35,406 bases of DNA from Planctomycetota bacterium. Lineage in GTDB: Bacteria; Planctomycetota; JACQVX01. The notes under the pieces are model-generated. The model had not been told where the DNA came from and made no database searches. It saw nothing but the letters and a program-made list of their open reading frames with translations. This document shows, piece after piece, positions 27,317-35,405 of this stretch. Each line of letters opens with the position of its first letter. Within the stretch, counting starts at the first letter, position 1. The position numbers were made by a program, and so were the translations under genes. The stretch lies in the NCBI GenBank assembly GCA_016209495.1, contig JACQVX010000194.1, positions 1 to 35,406 on the forward strand, written 5' to 3'.

Positions 27317-29145
27317 TGCGCCCCCGGCGGCGGCTCGCCATTGTCCTCGGCGTGGCGGGGCTGGCCCTGGCGGCCGGCCTCGCCGCGGCCGGGGCCTGGG
27401 CACGCCGCGAGCCCCCCCCCGCGGCGGTCGTGCGCGCGGGCCCGCCCTCGGGGCAGGCCCGGCGCGCGACCGCTGGGGTGGTCCCCGCCCCGGCGCTCCC
27501 CTCGCAGGCCCGCTCGGAGGGGCCCTCCCTCGGGCCCCTGCGCCTCACGCCGCCGGAAGGGGCGCGCTACCACTACGCCCTGGAGATCGTCCACTCGACG
27601 CGGCTGGACGGCCAGGCGGAGGTCCTCTCCAGCGTCCGGGGCGAGCTGGTCGTCCGGGTCCGGCAGCGCTTGCCCGACGGGGCCGTCACCCTGGATCACG
27701 ACACCTCGGGGCTCGCGGCCGAGGTGGCCGCCGGGGACCGGAGGACGGAGCTGCCGCTCGCCGGGGTGGTGAGGGTCCGCCGGGACGGGCGCGGCGCGCT
27801 CCTCGGGCTCGCGCCGGACGCCTCGCTTCCGGCCGAGTCCAGGAACCTCCAGCGGGCCCTCGTGGCGGTCCTCGGCCTCGTCCTGCCGGAGGGCGGCGAG
27901 GCCACATGGGAGGCCGAGGAGCGCGACCTCACCGGGCTTGCCCTCGCCCGCTACGAGCGGCGGCCGTCCGCCGAGGCGCCCCCCGGCGGCCTCGCCTTAT
28001 CCAGGACGCGCAGGGTCCTGTCCGTGGATGGGGTGGAGGGCGACCCGCCCGTGACCACGCGCGGCAGCCTCCAGGCCGTCCTCGATCCCGAGGGGATGCC
28101 CCTGTCCCTGGAGGGCGAGGAGACGACGGACATCGACGGCGTCGGTTTGGGTGTGCCCTTCCGGGTCCAGGACGAGCGGCGAATACGCCTCGAGCGGCGG
28201 CCGGCCCTGGGGCCCGCGCGGAGCGTCCCCGCGGCCGCGCCGGCGAACTCGCTCGCGTGGGAGGCGGTCCCCCGCGCCGAGGCCTCCCCCCTGGCGGTGG
28301 GGGCCGAGGGGCGGCCCCGGGGGCCCCACGACTCGGAGCCGGTGGATAGCCTCCTCCTGGCCCTGGAACGGGCGTGGGGGACGGAGGACTGGGAGGCCGT
28401 GGCCCCCCGGCGCTTCCTGGCCCTGGTTCGCCGCCTGGCCGCCGACGAGTCCGAGGCAGGGCGCGCCGGGGAGCGGCTCGCGTCGGGACGGCTCCTGCCC
28501 CCCTCCCCGAGCGTGCTGGTGGAGGCCCTGGGCGAGGCGGGTACCCCCGCGGCCCAGCGGGCCCTGCTGGCGGGGGTCGATGGCGCCGGGGACCCGGAAC
28601 TCCATGCCCTGGCCTGCCTCTCGCTGGGCTCGTGCCGGCGCCTCCTCCCCGAGGCGCGCGCCTTCCTGGAGGCGGCCGTCCTCGACCCGGCGCTCCGGGC
28701 CCACGCGGTGCAGGGCATGGGCATGGCCGCGGACCGCGCGGAGGAGTCGGAGGCGGCCGAGGCCCTGGTGGTGCGCCTGGAGGGCCTCCTCGCCCCGGAC
28801 GGCCCCGGGGGGGACCCCTCGCCGGTGCTCATCGCCCTGGGGAACGCGGCGCGGCCCCGCTCCCTCCCCGTCCTGGACCCCTTCCTCCTCGGTGCCGACC
28901 CGGAGCTGCGCCGCGCGGCCGCCGGGGCCCTCTCGCGCATGGAGGGCCAGCCGGCGGCCGACCGCCTCATGACCCTGGCCTGGCGGGACGCGGACCCGAG
29001 GGTCCGTCGGGAGGCCGTGCGCGCCCTCGATGGGCGCCGTGACGAGGACGGGGTGGCGGGGCTCCTCGCCGACCTCGCCGCGCTCGACCCCGACCCGGGC
29101 GTGCGGGAGGCCGCGGCGGGGCGCCCTGCCTTGATCCGCGAGTAA
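27316..29145 (+). CDS. HEAT-repeat protein with N-terminal beta-rich region, exported
   Basis: Signal/TM segment LAIVLGVAGLALAAGLAAAGAWA; helical repeats (HALACLSLGSCRRLL, VLIALGNAARPRSLPVLDPFLLGADPELRRAAAGALSRMEG, DADPRVRREAVRALDG). ATG overlaps the preceding TGA by 1 nt. Confidence 0.7.
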   Translation: MRPRRRLAIVLGVAGLALAAGLAAAGAWARREPPPAAVVRAGPPSGQARRATAGVVPAPALPSQARSEGPSLGPLRLTPPEGARYHYALEIVHSTRLDGQAEVLSSVRGELVVRVRQRLPDGAVTLDHDTSGLAAEVAAGDRRTELPLAGVVRVRRDGRGALLGLAPDASLPAESRNLQRALVAVLGLVLPEGGEATWEAEERDLTGLALARYERRPSAEAPPGGLALSRTRRVLSVDGVEGDPPVTTRGSLQAVLDPEGMPLSLEGEETTDIDGVGLGVPFRVQDERRIRLERRPALGPARSVPAAAPANSLAWEAVPRAEASPLAVGAEGRPRGPHDSEPVDSLLLALERAWGTEDWEAVAPRRFLALVRRLAADESEAGRAGERLASGRLLPPSPSVLVEALGEAGTPAAQRALLAGVDGAGDPELHALACLSLGSCRRLLPEARAFLEAAVLDPALRAHAVQGMGMAADRAEESEAAEALVVRLEGLLAPDGPGGDPSPVLIALGNAARPRSLPVLDPFLLGADPELRRAAAGALSRMEGQPAADRLMTLAWRDADPRVRREAVRALDGRRDEDGVAGLLADLAALDPDPGVREAAAGRPALIRE

Positions 29146-29178
29146 CGGGGTGCTACGGTCGCGCGCCCGGGAGGACGC

Positions 29179-30036
29179 GTGACCGACCGCCTGGCCTATG
29201 GCTACCACACCAGCGGCTTCGCCTACCACCGGCTCGAGGACGCCCTGGCGCTCATCGCCGAGTGCGGGTACGTCGGCGTCGCCCTCACCCTGGACACCCA
29301 CCACCTGCCACCCTCCAGGTGCGGCCCGGCCGAGTGGCGTCCGGTGGCGGAGCGGCTCCGTGCCCTGGGGCTGCGCTCGGTCGTGGAGACGGGCGGGCGC
29401 TATACGCTGGACCCGCGGCGGAAGCACCACCCCACCCTGGTCTCCCGGGAGGGGGCCTCGCGCCGCGAGACCTTCATCCGCCAGGCCATCGAGGCCGCGG
29501 GCTGCCTGGGGGCCGAGGCGGTCTCCTTCTGGTCCGGCGCCCTGGAGCCGGGCCAGGACGAGGGCGCGGCCTGGGATCGCCTGGCCGAGGCCACCTGCCG
29601 CCTCCTGGCCGCCGCCACCGAGCGGGGCGTGACCCTGGCCCTGGAGCCGGAGCCCGGGATGCTGCTCGACAGCCTGGCCGGCTACGGCCGGCTTCGCAGG
29701 GAGGTGGGGGAGGGGCTGCGCCTCACCCTGGACCTGGGCCACTGCCAGTGTCTGGAGGCGGTCTCCGTGGCGGAGTGCGTGAGGGTCTGGGGCGCGGCCC
29801 TGGCCAGCGTGCACGTCGAGGACATCCGCGGCCGCCGCCACGAGCACCTCCCCCTGGGGGAGGGGGACCTGGACCTGGGCGGCGCCCTGGAGGCGCTCCG
29901 GGAGGTGCGATATCGGGGCCTGGTGAACGTGGAGCTGGGGCGCCACTCCCACGCCGCGCCGGAGCTGGCGCGGCGTTCGCTGGCCGTGCTGCGGGAGCGG
30001 GAGGGCCGCGCCGCGTCGCGGCCTGCCTCCGGTTGA
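29179..30036 (+). CDS. Sugar phosphate isomerase/epimerase-like TIM-barrel protein
   Basis: LALIAECGYVGVALTLDTHH, GVTLALEPEPGMLLDS, LTLDLGHCQCL, SVHVEDIRGRRHEHLPLGEGDLDLGGALEALREVRYRGLVNVELGRHSH. Confidence 0.85.
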   Translation: MTDRLAYGYHTSGFAYHRLEDALALIAECGYVGVALTLDTHHLPPSRCGPAEWRPVAERLRALGLRSVVETGGRYTLDPRRKHHPTLVSREGASRRETFIRQAIEAAGCLGAEAVSFWSGALEPGQDEGAAWDRLAEATCRLLAAATERGVTLALEPEPGMLLDSLAGYGRLRREVGEGLRLTLDLGHCQCLEAVSVAECVRVWGAALASVHVEDIRGRRHEHLPLGEGDLDLGGALEALREVRYRGLVNVELGRHSHAAPELARRSLAVLREREGRAASRPASG

Positions 30037-30061
30037 CTTCCCCCCGATGTGCCCGTACTAT
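30033..30061 (+). promoter_or_regulatory. Near-consensus sigma70-type promoter upstream of the first MshEN-like/STAS gene
   Basis: TTGACT (30033-30038), 17-bp spacer, TACTAT (30056-30061). Confidence 0.75.
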
Positions 30062-30126
30062 CCCCGCCGTTCATTGGATACCCCCCCCAGGCCGCGCGGG
30101 CCCCGGGCTGCGTCCCCGGGGAGGGA

Positions 30127-30864
30127 GTGGAGTCGAGGACCGCTCCGGTGCAAGCCTACGACAGCGCCCGGCGAGAGGACGTCCTCTTCGGCAGGATCGC
30201 CGTGAAGAACGGACTCGCCACCCAGGAGCAGGTGGAGCAAGGGCTGGCCGAGCAGGAGCGTGCCCATCGCGAGGGGGCGGCCATCCTCCGGCTCGGGGAG
30301 ATCCTCGTGCAACGAGGCCTCATGACCCCGTCCCAGTCCCACGCCGTCTCCCGTGCCAGCGAGCGTCTCACCCCGTCCGCCACGGCCGCGTCCCTGCCGG
30401 CGACGGCCTCCTCCGAGTCCGTGCAGGAGACGGCGCGACGCCCCGATCGGCGCTCCTCGGCCTCCGGCCTGGCCGCGGGGGCGGGGGGGCGCTTCCTGGT
30501 GGAGGTCGTGCAGGAGCGCGTGGGGACGAACGTCTCGGAGGCCGAGTGGGTCGTCCACGTGATCCGCGTCGCGGGGTCCCTGGACCTGCAGAGCTTCCCG
30601 GTCCTGGAGCGCACCCTGAACGACCTCATCGAGGGAGGCCAGGGACACCTGGTCATCTCCATGGCCCAGCTCCAGTACATCTCGTCCAGCGGTCTGGGGG
30701 TGCTCATCGCGTCGAACAAGCGCGCCCGTGACCTGGGAGGGGACCTCCGGCTGGCCTGCGTGCCGGACCGGATCCGGGCCGTCATGGACGTGCTGGGATA
30801 CACCGAGAGGGTCAAGCACTTCGACACGGAGAAGGCGGCCCTCATGTCGTTCAAGTACCTCTAG
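30127..30864 (+). CDS. MshEN-like domain fused to STAS domain (anti-sigma antagonist-like)
   Basis: REDVLFGRIAVKNGLATQEQVEQGLAEQERAHREGAAILRLGEILVQRGLMTPSQ, then VIRVAGSLDLQSFPVLERTLNDLIEGGQGHLVISMAQLQYISSSGLGVLIASNKRARDLGGDLRLACV. The supplied start at 30049 lies inside the promoter, so GTG 30127 or 30148 is preferred. Confidence 0.78.
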   Translation: MESRTAPVQAYDSARREDVLFGRIAVKNGLATQEQVEQGLAEQERAHREGAAILRLGEILVQRGLMTPSQSHAVSRASERLTPSATAASLPATASSESVQETARRPDRRSSASGLAAGAGGRFLVEVVQERVGTNVSEAEWVVHVIRVAGSLDLQSFPVLERTLNDLIEGGQGHLVISMAQLQYISSSGLGVLIASNKRARDLGGDLRLACVPDRIRAVMDVLGYTERVKHFDTEKAALMSFKYL

Positions 30865-30879
30865 CCGGTCGTCGCCGGG

Positions 30880-31983
30880 ATGGGGGATGGCGTGAGTTCC
30901 CAGTCGGTGACCTTCCGCGAGATCGCGGTCCAGAACCGGATCGTGAGCACGGAGCAGATCGAGGAGTGCCTCGCCCTCCAGGCAGAGCGCGCGCGCGAGG
31001 GCCTGCGCATGGCACTGGGGGTGATCCTGCTCGAGAAGGGCTACATGAATCAGCAGCAGCTCGAGCAGGTGCTCAGCATACAGGCCTACGTGGAGGCGCG
31101 CCGAGAGGACGTCATCCTCTCGCAGATCATCGCGAAGAACGGCTTCGTGGAGAAGGGGCGGCTGGACCCCATCCTGGCCGAGCAGGAGCGGACCTTCCGG
31201 ACGAAGCTCCGGATCATCCGACTCATGGATCTCCTCTCCGAACGGGGCCTGATCACGGAACGCCAGGTGGAGCTGACGCGGGCCGCCCACGAGCGAATCA
31301 AGGCCCGCCAGTCTGGGGCCGTGCCGGTGTCCGCCCCTCCTACCCCGGGGCCAGACAAGACGACCTTCGAGAAGGTGAAGGAGATCGTCCGCAAGCAGAA
31401 GGAGAGCGGACGCTCCGGGCAGGCGAGGGACGGCGTCGCGAAGAAGAAGAATCGGGATTACGAGTCGGACTATGCGAAGGTGGTCCAGGCCATCCATGGC
31501 CTGGGAGTCCCCTCCGGGGGCAAGGGCCGGGGGCAGGCGGCCGAGTACGAGCGGATGCTCGAGACGGCCATCCAGAGGCCCAGCTCCATCGACCTGGCGC
31601 CGGTGATCCCGGAGGCCCGCTGCGACATCCAGGTGCGCCCCTTCTCGGGCAACCGGGAGCTGCTCCCCGAGGACCGCCCGGTGACGGTGGTGCGGGTCTC
31701 GGGGAGCCTGGACAGCTACACCTTCCCGCGCTTCGACGAGACCCTGGCGCGGCTGGCCGACGAGGGGAAGGTCCGCCTCGTGATCAGCTTCGAGGGTCTG
31801 GACTACATCTCCAGCGCGGGGCTGGGGGTCCTGGTGGAGAAGACCCAGGCCCTGGCCCAGAAGGGCGGCGGGCTCCGGCTCAGCTCCGTGCCGGACAAGA
31901 TCCAGCGGGTCCTGGACATCCTGGGCTCCGAGGTGGTGGCCATCCACCCGACGGAGCAGCAGGCGGCCCTCACGTTCGTGTGA
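30880..31983 (+). CDS. Two MshEN-like domains fused to STAS domain
   Basis: SVTFREIAVQNRIVSTEQIEECLALQAERA...GVILLEKGYMNQQQLEQVLSIQ, a second unit EDVILSQIIAKNGFVEKGRL...LLSERGLITERQVEL, then STAS VVRVSGSLDSYTFPRFDETLARLADEGKVRLVISFEGLDYISSAGLGVLVEKTQALAQKGGGLRLSSV. GTG 30892 is an alternative start. Confidence 0.78.
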   Translation: MGDGVSSQSVTFREIAVQNRIVSTEQIEECLALQAERAREGLRMALGVILLEKGYMNQQQLEQVLSIQAYVEARREDVILSQIIAKNGFVEKGRLDPILAEQERTFRTKLRIIRLMDLLSERGLITERQVELTRAAHERIKARQSGAVPVSAPPTPGPDKTTFEKVKEIVRKQKESGRSGQARDGVAKKKNRDYESDYAKVVQAIHGLGVPSGGKGRGQAAEYERMLETAIQRPSSIDLAPVIPEARCDIQVRPFSGNRELLPEDRPVTVVRVSGSLDSYTFPRFDETLARLADEGKVRLVISFEGLDYISSAGLGVLVEKTQALAQKGGGLRLSSVPDKIQRVLDILGSEVVAIHPTEQQAALTFV

Positions 31984-32031
31984 GGGCTCGGGGGGGAGGG
32001 GCGCGCTGAATGGAGGCCTCGCCCCATCGCC

Positions 32032-32706
32032 ATGGCCGACTACCACGCCAAGCACAAGTATCGCGGAGAGGACTACGCCGAGTACTACGCCACGGGGCGC
32101 TGGGATGGGGTATGGGGTCGCCGCGTGGACCGGCGGGAGCGGAGGGGGGTGGCCCGGCTGCTGGGGCGACTGTCGCCGCTCGCCTCGATCCTGGACGTAC
32201 CCTGCGGGGCGGGGCGGTTCCTGGAGGCCCTGCTGTCGGGGGGGGGCGACGGGCGCCGGGTGTTCCAGTCGGACATCGCCCACGAGATGGTGGCCCGCGC
32301 CCGGGAGGCGGCCGCCGGGAGGGCGCGCGGCCAGTTCGTGGGGGACGCGGAGCGACTGCCGGTGGCCGACGCCTCCGTGGACCTGGTCTGCACGGTGCGG
32401 CTCCTGCACCACGTCGCGGACCCCGTGGTCCGCGTAGGCATCCTCCGCGAGGCGGCCCGGGTCAGCCGCCGCTTCGTCCTCGCCAGCTACTTCGACCGGT
32501 TCAGCCTGCAGGCCCTGCGGCGCCGGGTGCGTTCGCTCCTGGGCGGCCGTCCCAGCCGGCGGGTCGCCATCCGCCGCTCCGAGTTCCTGGAGGACGCCCG
32601 GCGCGCGGGCCTGCGGGCCGTGGCGACCTGGGGTTCCGCGCCCCTGGTCTCCGAGCAGCGGTTCGTGGTCCTCGAGCGGGTCCGCTCCGACGGCGGTGGC
32701 GCCTGA
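32032..32706 (+). CDS. Class I SAM-dependent methyltransferase
   Basis: SILDVPCGAGRFLEALL, GDAERLPVADASVDLVCTVRLLHHVADP. Confidence 0.88.
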   Translation: MADYHAKHKYRGEDYAEYYATGRWDGVWGRRVDRRERRGVARLLGRLSPLASILDVPCGAGRFLEALLSGGGDGRRVFQSDIAHEMVARAREAAAGRARGQFVGDAERLPVADASVDLVCTVRLLHHVADPVVRVGILREAARVSRRFVLASYFDRFSLQALRRRVRSLLGGRPSRRVAIRRSEFLEDARRAGLRAVATWGSAPLVSEQRFVVLERVRSDGGGA

Positions 32707-33692
32707 TGGGAGACACCCTCCTGGTGGGCGAGGCCTTCGCCCCCGTCGTCCGGGAGAGGGGCTGGACGCGCTACCACCAGGTCCGGGACGCCTGCATCGA
32801 GGGCGTGGGGGTCGGGGGCGAGGGGCGCCACGTCTTCCCGGTGGACGGGGCGCCCCGGCGCTTCCACTTCAAGGCGCGGCGCTTCGAGGGCCTGTACCGG
32901 ACCCTCCGGGCCCTCCCGGCCCTGATCCCCTTCGTGCGCGCCGGGTGCGCGCGGGAGTTCGAGAACCTGGCGATCCTCCGGGCCCTGGGGGTCCACGCCC
33001 CGCGACCCGCTGTCTGCGGGGTCCGTCGGCGATTCGGGCTCGTGCGGGAACAATTCCTGGGCACGGAATGGATGTCCGGGTGGTGCAACCTCGAACAGCT
33101 CTGCCTGAACGGCGACCTGGAGGCCCTGCTCGCGCGCCGCGAGGAGGCGGCGCGATCCGTGGAGGCCCTGGCGCTCCTCGTGCGCCGGCTGCACCGAGCG
33201 GGCTGGGTCCACCGGGACCTCTACTTCCGCAATGTCCTCGTCCGCGAGGGCGACCTCGCCCCCACCGAGTTCGCCCTGCTGGATTGCCGGAAGGGGGGAT
33301 ACCCCCTGACCCGCTGGGGTCTGGAGCGGTGGCGGGCCTACGACCTGGCCTGCCTGGACAAGTACGCGCAGGCCTTCCTCTCGCGCCCCATGCGCCTGCG
33401 CTTCCTCCTCGCCTACCTTGGACCGGGGGCGCGCTCCCCCCACCTCCGACCGCGGCTCCGTCGCCTCCTCTGGCGCGTGGAGCGCCACCGGCGCAGGCTC
33501 GTGGCGCGCTTCTTCGCCCGCCGGCGTGGCCGGCAGCCCTGGCGGCGGCACTGGCTGGAGCGCGTCCGGGGCGCCGCCGGAGACGCCTCCGGGGGCCTGC
33601 GGCCAGACCCGCCGGCCGCAACAAACGTCCAACGGGGTGGGCGGGACGGGGGCGGTGGCCCCGTCCGCGAGGGAGGGATCGGAGGAGCTTGA
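32706..33692 (+). CDS. Lipopolysaccharide kinase-like (InaA/WaaP-type) protein
   Basis: LVRRLHRAGWVHRDLYFRNVLVREGD...FALLDCRKG; basic C-terminus. ATG overlaps the methyltransferase stop. Confidence 0.8.
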   Translation: MGDTLLVGEAFAPVVRERGWTRYHQVRDACIEGVGVGGEGRHVFPVDGAPRRFHFKARRFEGLYRTLRALPALIPFVRAGCAREFENLAILRALGVHAPRPAVCGVRRRFGLVREQFLGTEWMSGWCNLEQLCLNGDLEALLARREEAARSVEALALLVRRLHRAGWVHRDLYFRNVLVREGDLAPTEFALLDCRKGGYPLTRWGLERWRAYDLACLDKYAQAFLSRPMRLRFLLAYLGPGARSPHLRPRLRRLLWRVERHRRRLVARFFARRRGRQPWRRHWLERVRGAAGDASGGLRPDPPAATNVQRGGRDGGGGPVREGGIGGA

Positions 33693-34306
33693 GCGTCGCG
33701 CAGGCCACGGACGAGGAGCTCGCCGCCCGCTACCAGGAGGGTGAGGTGGCGGCCTTCGAGGAGCTCCTGCGCCGTCACCAGCGCTCGGTCTACAACTTCA
33801 TCTATCGATTCCTGGGGAATTCGCCGCGGGCCGACGACCTGTTCCAGGAGGTCTTCCTGAAGGTGGTGAGGGGCATCGGGTCCTTCCGGCACGATTCCAA
33901 GTTCACCACCTGGCTCTTCCGCATCACCCGCAACGTCTGCATCGACGACCTGCGCCGCAAGCGCGTGCAGGACGCCATCCCCACCGAGGGCGGGCCCGGC
34001 GGTGGGGCGCGGTTCGGCTCCGCGGCGGAGTCGGTCCCCGACCCGGCGGAGCCCGTGGACGAGGTCCTGGCGCGCCGGGAGCTCGTGGAGGTCCTGGAAG
34101 GGGGCGTGTCGCTCCTGGCCCCGGAGCAGAGGGAGGTGTTCCTCCTGCGCGAGCACGCGGGGCTGGCCTTCCAGGACATCGCTCGCGTGGTGGGGTGCAC
34201 CCGGAACACGGCGAAGAGCCGCATGCGCTACGCCCTGGAGAAGCTGCGCCGATACCTGGAGGACCGTGGCTCCGCCGCCGGTAGGCGGAGGGCGGCCGGA
34301 GGCTGA
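33689..34306 (+). CDS. ECF-type RNA polymerase sigma factor
   Basis: Sigma region 2 (EELLRRHQRSVYNFIYRFLGNSPRADDLFQEVFLKVVRGIGSFRHDSKFTTWLFRITRNVCIDDLRRKR) and region 4 (PEQREVFLLREHAGLAFQDIARVVGCTRNTAKSRMRYALEKLRRYL). TTG start after GGAGGAG. Confidence 0.92.
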   Translation: MSVAQATDEELAARYQEGEVAAFEELLRRHQRSVYNFIYRFLGNSPRADDLFQEVFLKVVRGIGSFRHDSKFTTWLFRITRNVCIDDLRRKRVQDAIPTEGGPGGGARFGSAAESVPDPAEPVDEVLARRELVEVLEGGVSLLAPEQREVFLLREHAGLAFQDIARVVGCTRNTAKSRMRYALEKLRRYLEDRGSAAGRRRAAGG

Positions 34307-34314
34307 CAAGGGCC

Positions 34315-35085
34315 ATGGACTGTCGCAGGGTGGACGCGCTCCTTCTGGACTACGTGTACGGCGAGCTGCCGGGCCGGCGCCGGGCCTCCATCGCGCTGCA
34401 CCTGGAGGGGTGCGCGGGGTGTCGCGCCAGGGCGGGGAGCTACGAGGCCACCCGGGCGGCGTTCGCGGGCCTGCCGCCGGTCGAGCCCTCGGCCACCGCG
34501 TCGAAGCGGGTCCTCTTCGCCGCCCGGGGTGCGGCCTCCCAGGTAGCCGCCGAGGTGGCGGCGGGCGGGGCGGCGCCCCGCTCGGGGTGGATCGCCGCGG
34601 TGGCGGCGGCCGTCCTCGCGGGGGCCGTGGGCTGGTACGCCCGGGACATGGCCACGGTGGCGCGGGGCGGGGACGTGGCCGAGGGCGACGGGCCGGGGGG
34701 CATGGCGGTCCCGGTCAGCCTCGGCGCGGGCGACCCGCTCCGGGCCACCTTCGAGATCGCCACGTCCTACTATCGCCAGAGGAAGTTCGCCCACGCCGTG
34801 GACTACCTGAGCCTCATACTCGATCGCCACCCGGAGTGCCCGCTCGTCCCCTATGCCCTCCACCAGCGGGCCTGCGCACGGTGGGGAATGAAGGACCTGG
34901 AGGGCGCGGCCCGCGACTTCGCCCGGCTCGTCGAGGGCTACCCCCGATACGAGCGCCTCTCGGTGGCCCGGGAGGACGCCGCCCGCGTGGCGGCGGAGGC
35001 GAGCGAGGAGGCCTCGCCGGACGACGGCGTCCCCTATGGCCCCATCCCGCCGGATCGAGTGCGGCCGGTGGACTACCGGGAGTAG
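34315..35085 (+). CDS. zf-HC2 anti-sigma-like membrane protein with C-terminal TPR-like region (frame may continue to 35220)
   Basis: RRASIALHLEGCAGCRA (HxxxCxxC), TM segment WIAAVAAAVLAGAVGWYA, TSYYRQRKFAHAVDYLSLILDRHPECPLVPYALHQRACARWG. Directly follows the sigma factor. Confidence 0.78.
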   Translation: MDCRRVDALLLDYVYGELPGRRRASIALHLEGCAGCRARAGSYEATRAAFAGLPPVEPSATASKRVLFAARGAASQVAAEVAAGGAAPRSGWIAAVAAAVLAGAVGWYARDMATVARGGDVAEGDGPGGMAVPVSLGAGDPLRATFEIATSYYRQRKFAHAVDYLSLILDRHPECPLVPYALHQRACARWGMKDLEGAARDFARLVEGYPRYERLSVAREDAARVAAEASEEASPDDGVPYGPIPPDRVRPVDYRE

Positions 35086-35216
35086 GCCAGGGTTTCCGGC
35101 AACGCCCACGTCTACGACCGCGACCACGCCGGCGCACACGCACGCGATCACGACCACGAGCCCACGAAGCTACGTCCCGACGGGACTTCGCCCCGATGGG
35201 AGTGGCTCCGGGACCG

Positions 35217-35405
35217 CTAGCCCCCCCGGTCCCCGCCGCCCTTCTTGAGGGCCTTGAGGCGGGCCATGGCGCTGCCCACCTTCCGGCCCTCCTCCGGGGG
35301 CCGGATCGGATCCACCACGGGGGCGACGGACAGGGCGGGAGAAGAGCCAGGGGCCGCGGGCGGCGGAGCGGCGACGGTGTCCTCGGCACGTTGCGCCTCC
35401 GCGAC
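35217..35405 (-). CDS. C-terminal tail of an uncharacterised protein (runs off the window)
   Basis: - strand frame ...VVDPIRPPEEGRKVGSAMARLKALKKGGGDRGG*, open to the window edge. Confidence 0.4.
   Translation of the reverse strand, partial: VAEAQRAEDTVAAPPPAAPGSSPALSVAPVVDPIRPPEEGRKVGSAMARLKALKKGGGDRGG

Noticed and set aside
30058-32412. 784-aa - strand ORF opposite the STAS genes
   Set aside because: The sense strand has clear STAS and MshEN-like repeats; the antisense translation is His/Arg/Pro-rich low complexity.
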